From assembly GCA_002423305.1 (NCBI GenBank), contig DIVI01000237.1, positions 1 to 34,297 of the forward strand: a stretch of DNA of 34,297 nt. The letters run 5' to 3'. The notes under the pieces were generated by a model. That model saw only the letters and a program-made list of their open reading frames with translations. It did not search any database and was not told where the DNA came from. Positions 24,376 through 33,171 of the stretch are shown one piece after another (positions within the stretch are counted from its first letter, which is position 1; every line of letters starts with the position of its first letter). Position numbers and translations under genes: made by a program. This stretch comes from Methylococcus sp. UBA6136. GTDB taxonomy: Bacteria > Pseudomonadota > Gammaproteobacteria > Methylococcales > Methylococcaceae.

Positions 24376-26127
24376 TTGGCTGCTGAAACCCTAAATCTCC
24401 CGTCGATCGAAACCTCCGAGGAATCCTCGCTCCCTGTTCCCCGTTACCAACGGTTTGCGCAGGAATTGGTCGTTCGAGGAAAACTCAGAGAGCCCGAGAT
24501 CATCCGTGCTCAGAAATTGGGGGCGCAGACGGACGAACCGCGCATCCCGGCGCTGCTGTTGAAGCTCGGCCTCTTGTCAGAGCGAGACACAGCCGAAATC
24601 CTCTCCGACGTCAGCGGCCTCCCCTTGGTAGTGCCCGATGACTATCCGGAGAGCTCTCCATTACCGGACACCATCTCGATCCGCTTTCTCAAGGAAAATC
24701 ATCTGGTCGGACTCGCGGCTAATGATGATCAGGTCACGGTGGCCGTCACCGATCCGTTTGATCAGGAACTGCTCGACTCCATTGCGCTTGCCTGTGACAA
24801 ACCGGTGATTGCGCGGGTCGGGCTCGGCACTGAAATCGACCGCGCGCTGGAAACCCAGCTGGGCCCGGGCAAATCGCTGATGGGCGAGATTACCGATACT
24901 TTCGGTAGCGACGACGATATCAACGAGGCGGACGTCGAGCATCTCAAGGATCTGGCCTCAGAGGCGCCGGTCATCCGCATGGTGAACCTCATCATGCAGC
25001 GGGCCGTGGAAATGCGGGCATCCGATATTCATGTGGAGCCGTTCGAGGAAATACTGAAAGTGCGTCTTCGGGTCGACGGCGTGTTGCGCGAAATCGAATC
25101 CCCCCCCGTCCGATCGACGGCGGCGGTCATCTCGCGCATCAAGATCATGGCCAAGCTCAACATCGCCGAGCGGCGCCTGCCGCAGGATGGCCGCATCAAG
25201 CTCCAGGTTCAGGGCAAGGAGCTGGATCTTCGCGTCTCGACCGTGCCGACCATGTACGGCGAGAGCGTCGTTATTCGTTTATTGCACAAGGAAAGCATCA
25301 AGTTCGACTTTAATACACTGGGATTCGAAGGAGATTCACTGCAGCGTTTCATCAATGTTTTGGAAACGCCCCATGGCATCATCCTCATTACCGGCCCCAC
25401 CGGCAGTGGCAAAAGTACGTCGTTGTATACCGCGCTGCACAAGATCAATACGCCCGACCGTAAAATCATTACTGTCGAGGATCCGGTCGAATACCAGCTG
25501 GAAGGCGTCAACCAGATTCAGACCAAGCCGCAGATTGGTCTGACCTTTGCCTCGGCCCTGCGCTCGATTGTGCGGCAGGATCCCGACGTCATCATGATCG
25601 GCGAAATGCGTGACATCGAAACGGCGCGCATTGCTGTGCAATCGGCGCTGACGGGGCACTTGGTGCTATCCACGCTGCACACCAATGACGCGGCCGGCGG
25701 CGTTACCCGCCTTCTCGACATGGGGCTTGAAGATTACCTAATTACCTCCACGGTCAATGGCATTCTTGGTCAACGACTGGTGCGCCGTCTCTGCCCCCAT
25801 TGCCGGGAGGAGTACGAACCACTTCCCGAAGTCGCTGCTGAACTGAAGCTCTGGAACTACAGCGATGAACGCACCATTCACCTGTACCGGCCCAAAGGCT
25901 GTGAAGCCTGTGATGGCAACGGCTACCGGGGTCGACTGGCAATTACCGAACTGTTAGTGATGACCGACGACATCCGGCGACTGGTCATGAGCAACGCCCC
26001 AGCCCGCAAGATCGAGGAACAAGCCCTGCTGGAAGGGATGCGCACCATGTATGAGGACGGCATCCTCAAATCGGTCAAGGGTCTGACGACGGTTGAAGAA
26101 GTGCTCCGCGTGACGGCGGATAGCTGA
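24376..26127 (+). CDS. gspE: type II secretion ATPase GspE
   Basis: Hexameric cytoplasmic ATPase that drives pseudopilus assembly. 583 residues: an N-terminal domain that docks on GspL, Walker A GPTGSGKSTSLYTAL (near 340), an Asp box, Walker B DPDVIMIGEMRD (near 403), a His box around LHTNDAAGG, and a four-cysteine zinc loop (CPHC near 473, CEAC near 509). The frame has an upstream stop at 24355-24357 and no ATG before residue 170, so the TTG at 24376 is the only standard start; no Shine-Dalgarno is obvious. First gene of the secretion operon, divergent from lpxD. Confidence 0.95.
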   Translation: MAAETLNLPSIETSEESSLPVPRYQRFAQELVVRGKLREPEIIRAQKLGAQTDEPRIPALLLKLGLLSERDTAEILSDVSGLPLVVPDDYPESSPLPDTISIRFLKENHLVGLAANDDQVTVAVTDPFDQELLDSIALACDKPVIARVGLGTEIDRALETQLGPGKSLMGEITDTFGSDDDINEADVEHLKDLASEAPVIRMVNLIMQRAVEMRASDIHVEPFEEILKVRLRVDGVLREIESPPVRSTAAVISRIKIMAKLNIAERRLPQDGRIKLQVQGKELDLRVSTVPTMYGESVVIRLLHKESIKFDFNTLGFEGDSLQRFINVLETPHGIILITGPTGSGKSTSLYTALHKINTPDRKIITVEDPVEYQLEGVNQIQTKPQIGLTFASALRSIVRQDPDVIMIGEMRDIETARIAVQSALTGHLVLSTLHTNDAAGGVTRLLDMGLEDYLITSTVNGILGQRLVRRLCPHCREEYEPLPEVAAELKLWNYSDERTIHLYRPKGCEACDGNGYRGRLAITELLVMTDDIRRLVMSNAPARKIEEQALLEGMRTMYEDGILKSVKGLTTVEEVLRVTADS

Positions 26128-26145
26128 TACCCGTTTTATCCCGCT

Positions 26146-27363
26146 ATGGCTCAATTCCACATCAAAGCCGTCAACCGCGACGGAGAAACCATCGAGGAAG
26201 ACCGCGAATCCCCGAGCGAGAGCCTGCTGATTCTCTCCCTGCAAGAGGAAGGACTGTTGCCGATTCGGGTCGCTCCGGCCGGTTCTAGTCCATTCGGCTT
26301 TCTGCGGTTCGGACGCCGCGGTTCAAAAATCTCTCACAAACAGGTCACGCTCTTCACCCGGGAGCTGCTGACCCTGCTGGAAGCCGGGCTACCCCTGGAT
26401 CGGGCACTTACAGTGCTACTGGAACTCACCGAGAAGGAGCCTGATTTCAACGCCATGATTGGCAAGATTCTCGAGAAGATAAAAAGCGGAGCTCAATTAT
26501 CCGATGCGCTGGAAGCCCAGGGGCCGGTGTTCTCACGTTTCTATCTCAACCTCATTCGCGCCGGTGAGGCGGGCGGCGCACTGGAAGTCGTCCTGGATCG
26601 CCTCACTCAATATCTCGATAGCTCCAAGGAGCTGCGCGACACCGTCACCACGGCGATGATCTACCCGATCATTCTGGTCATCATGGCTATCGGTTCCCTG
26701 CTTCTGTTACTGACGTTTGTTGTGCCCCAGTTCACCGAGATGTTTGACAGTGCCGGCAAGGAACTGCCCATTCCGACCCAGATTGTGGTGGGCGCTGCGG
26801 ATGCCATCCGGTCCTACTGGTGGACAGCGATCCCGATCTTCGCCATTGTCAGCGGCTGGATTCGTTATCAACGGTCCGATCCGGTGAGACGCCTGGCTTG
26901 GGACGGCTCGATGCTGAAGCTACCGCTCTTCGGCGATCTCATGCTGAAATTCCAGGTTGCCAGCTTTAGCCGCACCCTGGCCACCCTGCTCAGCAATGGC
27001 GTGCCGCTGCTGGGGGCGCTGTCCATCGTCAAGGACACGCTGGACAATCGTTTGGTGGCCCAAAAGCTGGGGCTGGCCGTCGAAAGCCTCAAGGAAGGCG
27101 GTGGCATGAGCGCCCCGCTCATGGAGGCGGAGATATTTCCCTCCCTAGCCATGCAAATGATCAAGCTGGGAGAGGAATCGGCTCAGTTGCCGGAGATGCT
27201 GGACCGCGTGGCCACGACCTATGACAAGGAAATCAAGATATCGATACAGCGCCTGCTGGCCATGCTGGAACCGGTGTTGATCGTGGGGCTGGGAATCATG
27301 ATCGGCGGCATCATCATCTCCATCCTGATGGCGATCCTAAGCGTCAATGACCTCGCGTTCTGA
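26146..27363 (+). CDS. gspF: type II secretion inner-membrane platform protein GspF
   Basis: Polytopic platform protein connecting GspE to the pseudopilus. 405 residues with two copies of the T2SSF domain (about 70-190 and 272-395). Membrane helices are at about 170-195 (MIYPIILVIMAIGSLLLLL), 226-242 and 373-400. Repeated landmarks are FTRELLTLLEAGLPLDRAL in copy one and FSRTLATLLSNGVPLLGAL in copy two. ATG start 18 bases after gspE. Confidence 0.97.
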   Translation: MAQFHIKAVNRDGETIEEDRESPSESLLILSLQEEGLLPIRVAPAGSSPFGFLRFGRRGSKISHKQVTLFTRELLTLLEAGLPLDRALTVLLELTEKEPDFNAMIGKILEKIKSGAQLSDALEAQGPVFSRFYLNLIRAGEAGGALEVVLDRLTQYLDSSKELRDTVTTAMIYPIILVIMAIGSLLLLLTFVVPQFTEMFDSAGKELPIPTQIVVGAADAIRSYWWTAIPIFAIVSGWIRYQRSDPVRRLAWDGSMLKLPLFGDLMLKFQVASFSRTLATLLSNGVPLLGALSIVKDTLDNRLVAQKLGLAVESLKEGGGMSAPLMEAEIFPSLAMQMIKLGEESAQLPEMLDRVATTYDKEIKISIQRLLAMLEPVLIVGLGIMIGGIIISILMAILSVNDLAF

Positions 27364-27578
27364 TGGAGATGCCCCACATCATGCGCAAAAAGAGGCATGG
27401 GATAAACCAGGCCGAGTCACTTTAGCCAAACATTTCCGGCTGTAAGCGGCCTCCCTTTTCTTGTTCCAAACTCGCGAAGTTGGACCTGAAATGGGAAAAT
27501 CAGATCAGGCTCAAGTACAGCTACCCGCACCTAATAGCCGGTGCGTTTAATTTCTCCCTAAAAAACGCAAGAAACTCC

Positions 27579-28028
27579 ATGAAACAAACATCCATCTCCC
27601 ATCGAATCGCGCCACGACAGGGGCAGCGCGGCTTTACCCTGATCGAACTTTTAGTCGTACTCGCCATCATCGGCCTGCTCGCCGGGTTGGTGGGCCCGCA
27701 GGTCATCAAACACCTGGGTGAATCCAAAAGCAAAACGGCCAAACTGCAGATAGAGGAACTCTCCTCCGCCCTTGACATGTACCGGCTGGATGTAGGCCGT
27801 TATCCAAATGCTGGTGAGGGACTGGCCGCACTCGTCGAGCAGCCCGCCAGCGCCACCTACTGGAATGGCCCGTATCTGCGCAAGAAGAAGATGCCTACCG
27901 ACCCTTGGAACACACCCTATCACTATGTCATGCCCGGCCAGCATGGGAAGTTCGATATTTTCAGCCTGGGTGCCGACAATGCCGAGGGCGGTGAAGGTGA
28001 GGACCAGGACATCAAGAGCTGGGATTGA
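27579..28028 (+). CDS. gspG: major pseudopilin GspG
   Basis: Main subunit of the type II secretion pseudopilus. 149 residues from ATG 27579. A basic leader ends in Gly18, then the cleaved and methylated prepilin start FTLIELLVVLAIIGLLAGLV with Glu at +5. The C-terminal half has the GspG pattern VGRYPNAGEGLAALV, WNGPYL, DPWNTPYHY and an acidic end (the calcium site region). The frame is open to 27480, but that would give an implausibly long leader. It follows gspF by 215 bases, a gap large enough for its own promoter, which fits higher expression of the major pseudopilin. Confidence 0.96.
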   Translation: MKQTSISHRIAPRQGQRGFTLIELLVVLAIIGLLAGLVGPQVIKHLGESKSKTAKLQIEELSSALDMYRLDVGRYPNAGEGLAALVEQPASATYWNGPYLRKKKMPTDPWNTPYHYVMPGQHGKFDIFSLGADNAEGGEGEDQDIKSWD

Positions 28029-28138
28029 ACCAAGCTGACCTTTGAGTTTAGCCTCGATACGAGCCGTGAAACCCACGCAGGTGAGGGATCAAGGGCTCGT
28101 CGACCGTTGCCTGTAGCCATGGGAAAGCCCTGACAGCG

Positions 28139-28621
28139 TTGGCTTCCGTCCAAAAAAAGAAAGCCCTCGGTAGGCCTAATGGCTTCACCTTGCTGGAAAT
28201 GCTGATTGTGCTGGTCATTTCCAGCATCGTCATGGCCACGCTGATCCCCAATTTCGGCCCCGCCATTGCCCGCGCCCAGCTTTATTCGGCCACCCGTGAT
28301 GTGGCTTCGGCGCTCCGCCATGCACGCGGCCAGGCGATGCTCAAAAGCCAGGATGCGTTGTTTGAGCTGAATACGGAACAGCATGTTTACCGAGTCACCG
28401 GCCGATCCAAGGTCTACAAGCTGCCGCCCGAGGTCCAATTGGGCCTCTTCACGACCTCGACGGAGACGCTTGATGAAGGCACCGGCCGGATTCGGTTTTT
28501 TCCTGACGGCTCGGCGACTGGTGGAAGAGTCACCCTGATTGCCAACAAACAAACCCGCGTGGTCGATGTGAACTGGCTCACTGGCGAGGTCCGCATGGGC
28601 GAGGGAGACAGCGATCAATAA
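28139..28621 (+). CDS. gspH: minor pseudopilin GspH
   Basis: Minor pseudopilin. The leader MASVQKKKALGRPNG precedes FTLLEMLIVLVISSIVMATL, with Gly at the cleavage point and Glu at +5. RHARGQAMLKSQ and the Gly-rich C-terminus match GspH. No ATG or GTG is available in frame, so TTG at 28139 is the likely start (160 residues); a weak GGGAAAG lies upstream. The stop falls inside the start region of gspI. Confidence 0.92.
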   Translation: MASVQKKKALGRPNGFTLLEMLIVLVISSIVMATLIPNFGPAIARAQLYSATRDVASALRHARGQAMLKSQDALFELNTEQHVYRVTGRSKVYKLPPEVQLGLFTTSTETLDEGTGRIRFFPDGSATGGRVTLIANKQTRVVDVNWLTGEVRMGEGDSDQ

Positions 28622-29042
28622 ACGAATTGCGTGCCGGCAGGCCGGGTTTTCACTCCTGGAAATCCTGGTGGCCTTCTCGATTCTCTCGTTATCATTGGGC
28701 GTACTCCTGCGCATTTTTGCGGGCGGGGGACATATCGCCGCGACAGCCGACGACTATTCGCGGGCCATTCTCACCGCCGAATCGCTGATGGCCAAGATCG
28801 GAGTCGAAACTCCCTTGCAACCGGGCGTCAGCAAGGGCGAACTTCCCGGAGGGTACCGCTGGGATGTGAATGTTTTCCCCTATCCCTTTGACGAGGGACT
28901 GCTGGGCGGACAAAACATTGGCTTCAAACCCTACTGGGTGGATCTGACCGTCGAGTGGGGCGATGAAAGCGATCCCCGCGCCTTTAATCTGAAAACCTTG
29001 CGGCTGATACCCGACAACCCCCAGGGGGGCCTGGCCCGATGA
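28614..29042 (+). CDS. gspI: minor pseudopilin GspI, probable ATC start
   Basis: Minor pseudopilin that with J and K forms the pseudopilus tip. The first standard start in frame is GTG at 28668, but it lies inside the membrane helix: upstream codons encode FSLLEILVAFSILSLSLGVL with a preceding Gly and basic residues, the complete prepilin signal. The frame is closed at 28569-28571, and before the leader there is no ATG, GTG or TTG. ATC at 28614 has GGAG (28604-28607) six bases upstream and gives (M)NKRIACRQAG before the cleavage site, 142 residues. It overlaps gspH by 8 bases. The family call is firm and the start codon is inferred. Confidence 0.88.
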   Translation: MNKRIACRQAGFSLLEILVAFSILSLSLGVLLRIFAGGGHIAATADDYSRAILTAESLMAKIGVETPLQPGVSKGELPGGYRWDVNVFPYPFDEGLLGGQNIGFKPYWVDLTVEWGDESDPRAFNLKTLRLIPDNPQGGLAR

Positions 29043-29695
29043 ACGGACGGACCCAGCGATATCAATACGGCTTCACACTGATTGAAGTCCTGCTGGCAAC
29101 GACCTTGCTGGGTATCATGATGCTGTTACTGACCGGTAGTCTGCGCATCGGTGCGGATAGTTGGGAGGCAGGCGAAGAGCGAATGGCCAAAGCCAGCCGG
29201 CTGTTCATCGTGGAAAGCTTTCTCCGCCGTCACATCGCCAGTCTCGTCCCCGTTTCGGGCGTCAACAGCAACGGTGAAATGGAACCGTCATTTCGGGGTA
29301 CCTCCAGCAGCTTGAGCTACGTGGCCCCGCTCCCGGATCAGCTCGAAGGGGGCGGCCTCTATCGTTTTGACCTGTACCTGAAGGATCAGGACGAAACCAA
29401 GGCACTGAGAGTTTCGATCGTTCCGTATCAATCCTCTCCCGATGCACACAAATCCCAGCCCAAGCCAATCGATGACATCGCCATTGTTGAACAAGTCAAG
29501 GATTTCAGGTTTGCCTACTACGGCCCCATCATGGAAAACGGCGTTCTTCCCTCGCCGGGCGGTCAAGCCGGCAAGTGGGTGAACGAATGGCGTGAATATC
29601 AATTGCCCACCCTCATACGCATTGATATAGAGCGCGAAGGGGAAACACCTTGGCCGAGTCTGGTCATCGCCCCTAAAACCCTGATGTTGAGATAA
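29039..29695 (+). CDS. gspJ: minor pseudopilin GspJ
   Basis: Minor pseudopilin of the tip complex, 218 residues. The leader MNGRTQRYQYG is followed by FTLIEVLLATTLLGIMMLLL with Glu at +5. The later VKDFRFAYYG and LPTLIRIDIE match GspJ. The ATG overlaps the gspI TGA (ATGA), coupling translation. Confidence 0.95.
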   Translation: MNGRTQRYQYGFTLIEVLLATTLLGIMMLLLTGSLRIGADSWEAGEERMAKASRLFIVESFLRRHIASLVPVSGVNSNGEMEPSFRGTSSSLSYVAPLPDQLEGGGLYRFDLYLKDQDETKALRVSIVPYQSSPDAHKSQPKPIDDIAIVEQVKDFRFAYYGPIMENGVLPSPGGQAGKWVNEWREYQLPTLIRIDIEREGETPWPSLVIAPKTLMLR

Positions 29696-29702
29696 TGGCC
29701 TG

Positions 29703-30614
29703 ATGCACGATTGCCACATTCGCCAGCAGGGCATGGCGCTGGTCATGGTTCTCTGGGTCATCAGTCTCATGACGATCATGGCTGGCAGCTTTGCCCTATC
29801 GACCCAACGGGAGGCCGGCATCCTCAGTCATGCTCATGAGCGCGCCAAGGCGCAGGCACTCGCGGATGGCGGCGTCAATTACGCCATGATGATGTTGAGC
29901 CTGCCCGACCCGAAACTCCGCTGGCAGGCCGATGGCACGCCCTATCTGTGGCAGGTGGATGGCGCCAGGGTGAGCATCCGAATCATGGATGAAGGCGGCA
30001 AGGTCGATGTCAATGCCGCGCAGGAGCAGACCCTGAAGACCGTCTTTAAATTCCTGGCCGGAAACGAGGAGCTTGCCGAACACCTGAGCGACGCGATCAT
30101 GGATTGGCGCGATCCGGATGATCTGAAGCGAACGCATGGCGCCGAGGCGGAGGACTATCAGTCACGCCGGATGCAGGCTCCACCGCAAAACCGGAACTTT
30201 CTGATTCTAGATGAAGTTCGCGGCGTCATGGGCGTCACGCCAGCGCTCTATCGAAAAATGGAGAGCTGGTTTACCCTATACACGGGTACGGATGGTCTGA
30301 ATCCGGCCAAGGCGTCAAGGGAAGTGCTGATGGCACTGATGGGTGGCGATGCCGCAGCCGTCGATAGCTACATACAACAGCGTAGCCTCGGAGCGCCGGC
30401 AACCGCGCCGATCATCCCCGGTCTGCCGCCGGGAGGTTCCAGTGACATGGCCTACACCATCATGGCCGTCGCCGAAATCGAGGGCCAACAGGGTGCGGGT
30501 GTTCTGACCACGATTCGCCGAGGACTGGGTATCGATGGATCGCCCTTCACGGTACTTCGCTGGAAGCCCTACGTGATCCCCCCCAAAGCAACCCCCAACT
30601 CGCAGGAAAATTAG
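29703..30614 (+). CDS. gspK: minor pseudopilin GspK
   Basis: Large minor pseudopilin capping the tip, 303 residues. The leader ends in QQG before MALVMVLWVISLMTIMAG; Glu at +5 is absent, as is normal for GspK. The central domain has DEGGKVDVNAA, AIMDWRDPDD and the FLILDEVRGVMGVTPALY segment typical of the family. Begins 7 bases after gspJ. Confidence 0.96.
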   Translation: MHDCHIRQQGMALVMVLWVISLMTIMAGSFALSTQREAGILSHAHERAKAQALADGGVNYAMMMLSLPDPKLRWQADGTPYLWQVDGARVSIRIMDEGGKVDVNAAQEQTLKTVFKFLAGNEELAEHLSDAIMDWRDPDDLKRTHGAEAEDYQSRRMQAPPQNRNFLILDEVRGVMGVTPALYRKMESWFTLYTGTDGLNPAKASREVLMALMGGDAAAVDSYIQQRSLGAPATAPIIPGLPPGGSSDMAYTIMAVAEIEGQQGAGVLTTIRRGLGIDGSPFTVLRWKPYVIPPKATPNSQEN

Positions 30615-30653
30615 AGCGAGCCGCCAGATTGCGGCGCGAATAGCCCCCTTATC

Positions 30654-31751
30654 ATGCTGAAGTTCGACACCCCATTAATCGCACAAGCCCAGCAGTTCTG
30701 GCTCTGGTGGACCCAGGAACTGCTTTCCCTGGTGCCTTTGGGTGTCCAGAAACTATTCGGCGGCGGCGCTGAATATTTGATTCTGGAGCGCGATGAGAAG
30801 GGCGTGGCATTGTCACACCTCAAGGGCCGCCGGGAGACGGCGCTGACTCATCTCGCACTGGATGAGTCTGGCAGTGAGTCGCGAAAGGCCTATCTCCGCC
30901 AGCATCCGCGGCTGGCCGAATTGCAGCCCGTCATCAGGCTGTCTGAACTTCAAGGCTTAAGAAAACAGATCAAGCTGCCGATGGCGGCTGAAGAAAATCT
31001 TCAGCAAGTGGTCGCGTTTGAACTGGACCGCATCACCCCGTTCAAGAGCGACCAGGTTTATTTCAAGACCGTTATCGTCGATCGCCTCAAAGGCACACGC
31101 CAGATCGTGGTCGACCTGATCCTGACTCCACGCGCCAAGCTAGACACGCTGCTGGAAGACGTCATTTCATCCGGGTGGCAACCAAATCAGGCTTATCTGA
31201 CGGGCGAACACAAACTCGGCGCCTACGATCTTCTGCCGGAGAAATTCAAGCCCCCCAAAAACCGCCTTCCAGGAATTCTCAATACCTTCCTGCTGGTGAC
31301 GATTCTGACCCTGGCAGGTCTCGCGATTACCCTGCCGATCTGGACCGCGCGGACGGAGGCGAGTCGTTTGCAAGCCGAGGTGAAGAAAACCACTAAAATT
31401 GCCCAGGAAGTGGAGTCGATGCGCGAGGAGTCCGAAAAACTGCTGCATCAAGCCCGGTTCTTGCAGGACAAAAAACGCGAGGAACCCGTGCTTGTGGATA
31501 CCCTGGAAGAGTTGAGCCGGGTCATCCCGGACGGTACCTGGCTCAATGGCCTGCAGTTTGCCAATCATAAGGCCATTATTCAGGGACAATCTCCCTCCGC
31601 CTCGAGCCTGATCCAGCAAATCGAAGCCTCAAAGTTCTTCAGGAATGTCAGCTTCGTCTCGCCGGTGACTAAAGACAACTCCAATGGCCTGGAACGTTTT
31701 CAAATAGCCGGCGATGTCGTCAACGGGAGGTTCTCTGAAAACCCTCAGTAA
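30654..31751 (+). CDS. gspL: type II secretion protein GspL (XpsL-like)
   Basis: Bitopic inner-membrane protein that recruits GspE and binds GspM. 365 residues: cytoplasmic domain (about 1-200), including FELDRITPFKSDQVYF; one helix (about 206-227, FLLVTILTLAGLAITLPIW); a coiled coil (about 230-275); and a PilN-like periplasmic domain with LEELSRVIPDGTWLNGL. The cytoplasmic part is shorter than in enteric GspL, as in the XpsL type. ATG at 30654 has no strong Shine-Dalgarno. Overlaps the gspM reading frame by 38 bases if gspM starts at 31714. Confidence 0.9.
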   Translation: MLKFDTPLIAQAQQFWLWWTQELLSLVPLGVQKLFGGGAEYLILERDEKGVALSHLKGRRETALTHLALDESGSESRKAYLRQHPRLAELQPVIRLSELQGLRKQIKLPMAAEENLQQVVAFELDRITPFKSDQVYFKTVIVDRLKGTRQIVVDLILTPRAKLDTLLEDVISSGWQPNQAYLTGEHKLGAYDLLPEKFKPPKNRLPGILNTFLLVTILTLAGLAITLPIWTARTEASRLQAEVKKTTKIAQEVESMREESEKLLHQARFLQDKKREEPVLVDTLEELSRVIPDGTWLNGLQFANHKAIIQGQSPSASSLIQQIEASKFFRNVSFVSPVTKDNSNGLERFQIAGDVVNGRFSENPQ

Positions 31752-32337
31752 AAAGCTCAGTCAGCCCATCGCCTTCAATACCTCGCGGTTGGGCGCGATA
31801 GGCCTACTGATACTGATTCTCCTCCTAGGGTACTTTGCCGTGATCTACCCGCTCATGGGAATCAAAGAGGAATATCAGGAAACAGTGGACGACCTGCGCT
31901 TTAAGCTGCGGCATCTCCAGCAGATCGCGAGCGGCAGGGAGGCATTGACGCAGCGCCTCGAACAGATCCGAGCACTCGCCAAGAAAAACGATGCCTTCAT
32001 GCCCACGAATACCGCTGCCCTGGCCTCGGCAGAACTACAGACCCGAATCAAACAGGTGGTGAGCGAGGCGGGAGGCGAACTCTCGAGCACCCAGGTGATC
32101 CCCGAAAAAAATGAGGAAAACGCTGTGCGGATAGGGGTAAAAATCCGCTTGACCGGAAGTTCCAGCATGCTCCGCCAGGTTCTGCAAAACTTTGAATCGG
32201 GCAAGCCTTATCTGTTTATCGAGAACTTGAATATTCGCCCGATCCGAATGCCACGCAACCCTAGAGACAAGAATCCGATCATCGAGGATCGTCTGAGCGT
32301 TGATTTCGATGTAACTGGCTACATGCAGGCACCCTGA
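31714..32337 (+). CDS. gspM: type II secretion protein GspM (PilO-like)
   Basis: Platform protein that pairs with GspL. One helix (about 28-47, GAIGLLILILLLGYFAVIYP), a coiled coil (about 50-90) and a ferredoxin-like periplasmic domain, resembling the PilO/GspMb type. ATG at 31714 gives 207 residues and overlaps gspL. GGGAGG at 31725-31730 lies inside that start region, four bases before a CTG at 31735, so a later non-standard start is also possible. Confidence 0.88.
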   Translation: MSSTGGSLKTLSKKLSQPIAFNTSRLGAIGLLILILLLGYFAVIYPLMGIKEEYQETVDDLRFKLRHLQQIASGREALTQRLEQIRALAKKNDAFMPTNTAALASAELQTRIKQVVSEAGGELSSTQVIPEKNEENAVRIGVKIRLTGSSSMLRQVLQNFESGKPYLFIENLNIRPIRMPRNPRDKNPIIEDRLSVDFDVTGYMQAP

Positions 32338-32339
32338 CC

Positions 32340-33071
32340 ATGAGCCAGCGATTGCGTCTTTTTTTTCTGACAGGCGTCTTGCTGATCCTTGCCTCTTCAC
32401 TTGGCGCCTTGCTCACGGGTGAATGGCTACACCTCCGGAAGAAACCTTCCAACCAGGGCCTCACGGAAAACACAGCCACCATTACTACGCCTGAAACCGG
32501 CTTGACGGCCGATACTTTTGTGCTCCCCGGTGTCAACGAATACCAGCAGATGGTGGAGAGGCCGCTGTTCCTGGAGTCTCGTCGTCCACCCCCTCCAAAA
32601 TCCGAAGAGCCGCCAACGCCTCCGTCACCGCCCCCACCGGAAAAGGCAACCCCGGTCAACTTCAAAGTCATGGGCATTCTGTCAACACCCGAAGGCCGAA
32701 TGGCGCTGATTGCTGATGCCAAGGGCAAATACAAGCGACTGAAGGCAAAGGATTCTCTGGACGGCTGGCAAATCAGCGAGATCAAACCGGATCGGCTTCT
32801 AATCGAGCAGGGACCGTTCAAGGAAGATTTGTCACTACTCAAGAAGCGACCAAAAGGCACGGCGCAAATGCCCACTCCGGCCAGTTCAAATACCCCTGCG
32901 CCTCAAGCGACTCGCCCGTTCAATCAAAGGCAGCCGCATGGGCCTATGGCCACTCAAGCACCAACGCCCATGGCACAGGAACCATCAGATGTTCGCGATG
33001 GGATGGGTGAACCTCCTCCCGATGAAAGTGACAACGAGGACATGAACGATATGGGAGATATGGAGCAATGA
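32340..33071 (+). CDS. gspN: type II secretion protein N (XpsN/GspC-like)
   Basis: 243-residue bitopic protein in the place of XpsN. One N-terminal helix (about 7-28), a Pro-rich linker (about 82-100), a GspC-type HR domain (about 103-168; VNFKVMGILSTPEGRMALI, then KPDRLLIEQGPFKEDLSLL), and a disordered tail rich in Pro, Gln, Thr, Met and Asp with no PDZ domain. The HR domain is expected to contact the N0 domain of GspD and link the two membranes. ATG two bases after the gspM stop. In Xanthomonas this protein performs the GspC role; the same role here is inferred. Confidence 0.85.
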   Translation: MSQRLRLFFLTGVLLILASSLGALLTGEWLHLRKKPSNQGLTENTATITTPETGLTADTFVLPGVNEYQQMVERPLFLESRRPPPPKSEEPPTPPSPPPPEKATPVNFKVMGILSTPEGRMALIADAKGKYKRLKAKDSLDGWQISEIKPDRLLIEQGPFKEDLSLLKKRPKGTAQMPTPASSNTPAPQATRPFNQRQPHGPMATQAPTPMAQEPSDVRDGMGEPPPDESDNEDMNDMGDMEQ

Positions 33072-33171
33072 GCGTCCGGATTGGGTTGGGACCTGCACAA
33101 AACCCCGCCAGACATCTTTTTCTCGCCTTTTCCTCTACTGGATCGGGAGTTCCATTTTTCAGGTTAATACG

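Noticed and set aside
27364..27578. Possible terminator or small gene between gspF and gspG
   Set aside because: No stable hairpin with a T-run and no frame with a ribosome binding site was found; an internal promoter is possible but no consensus pair is clear.
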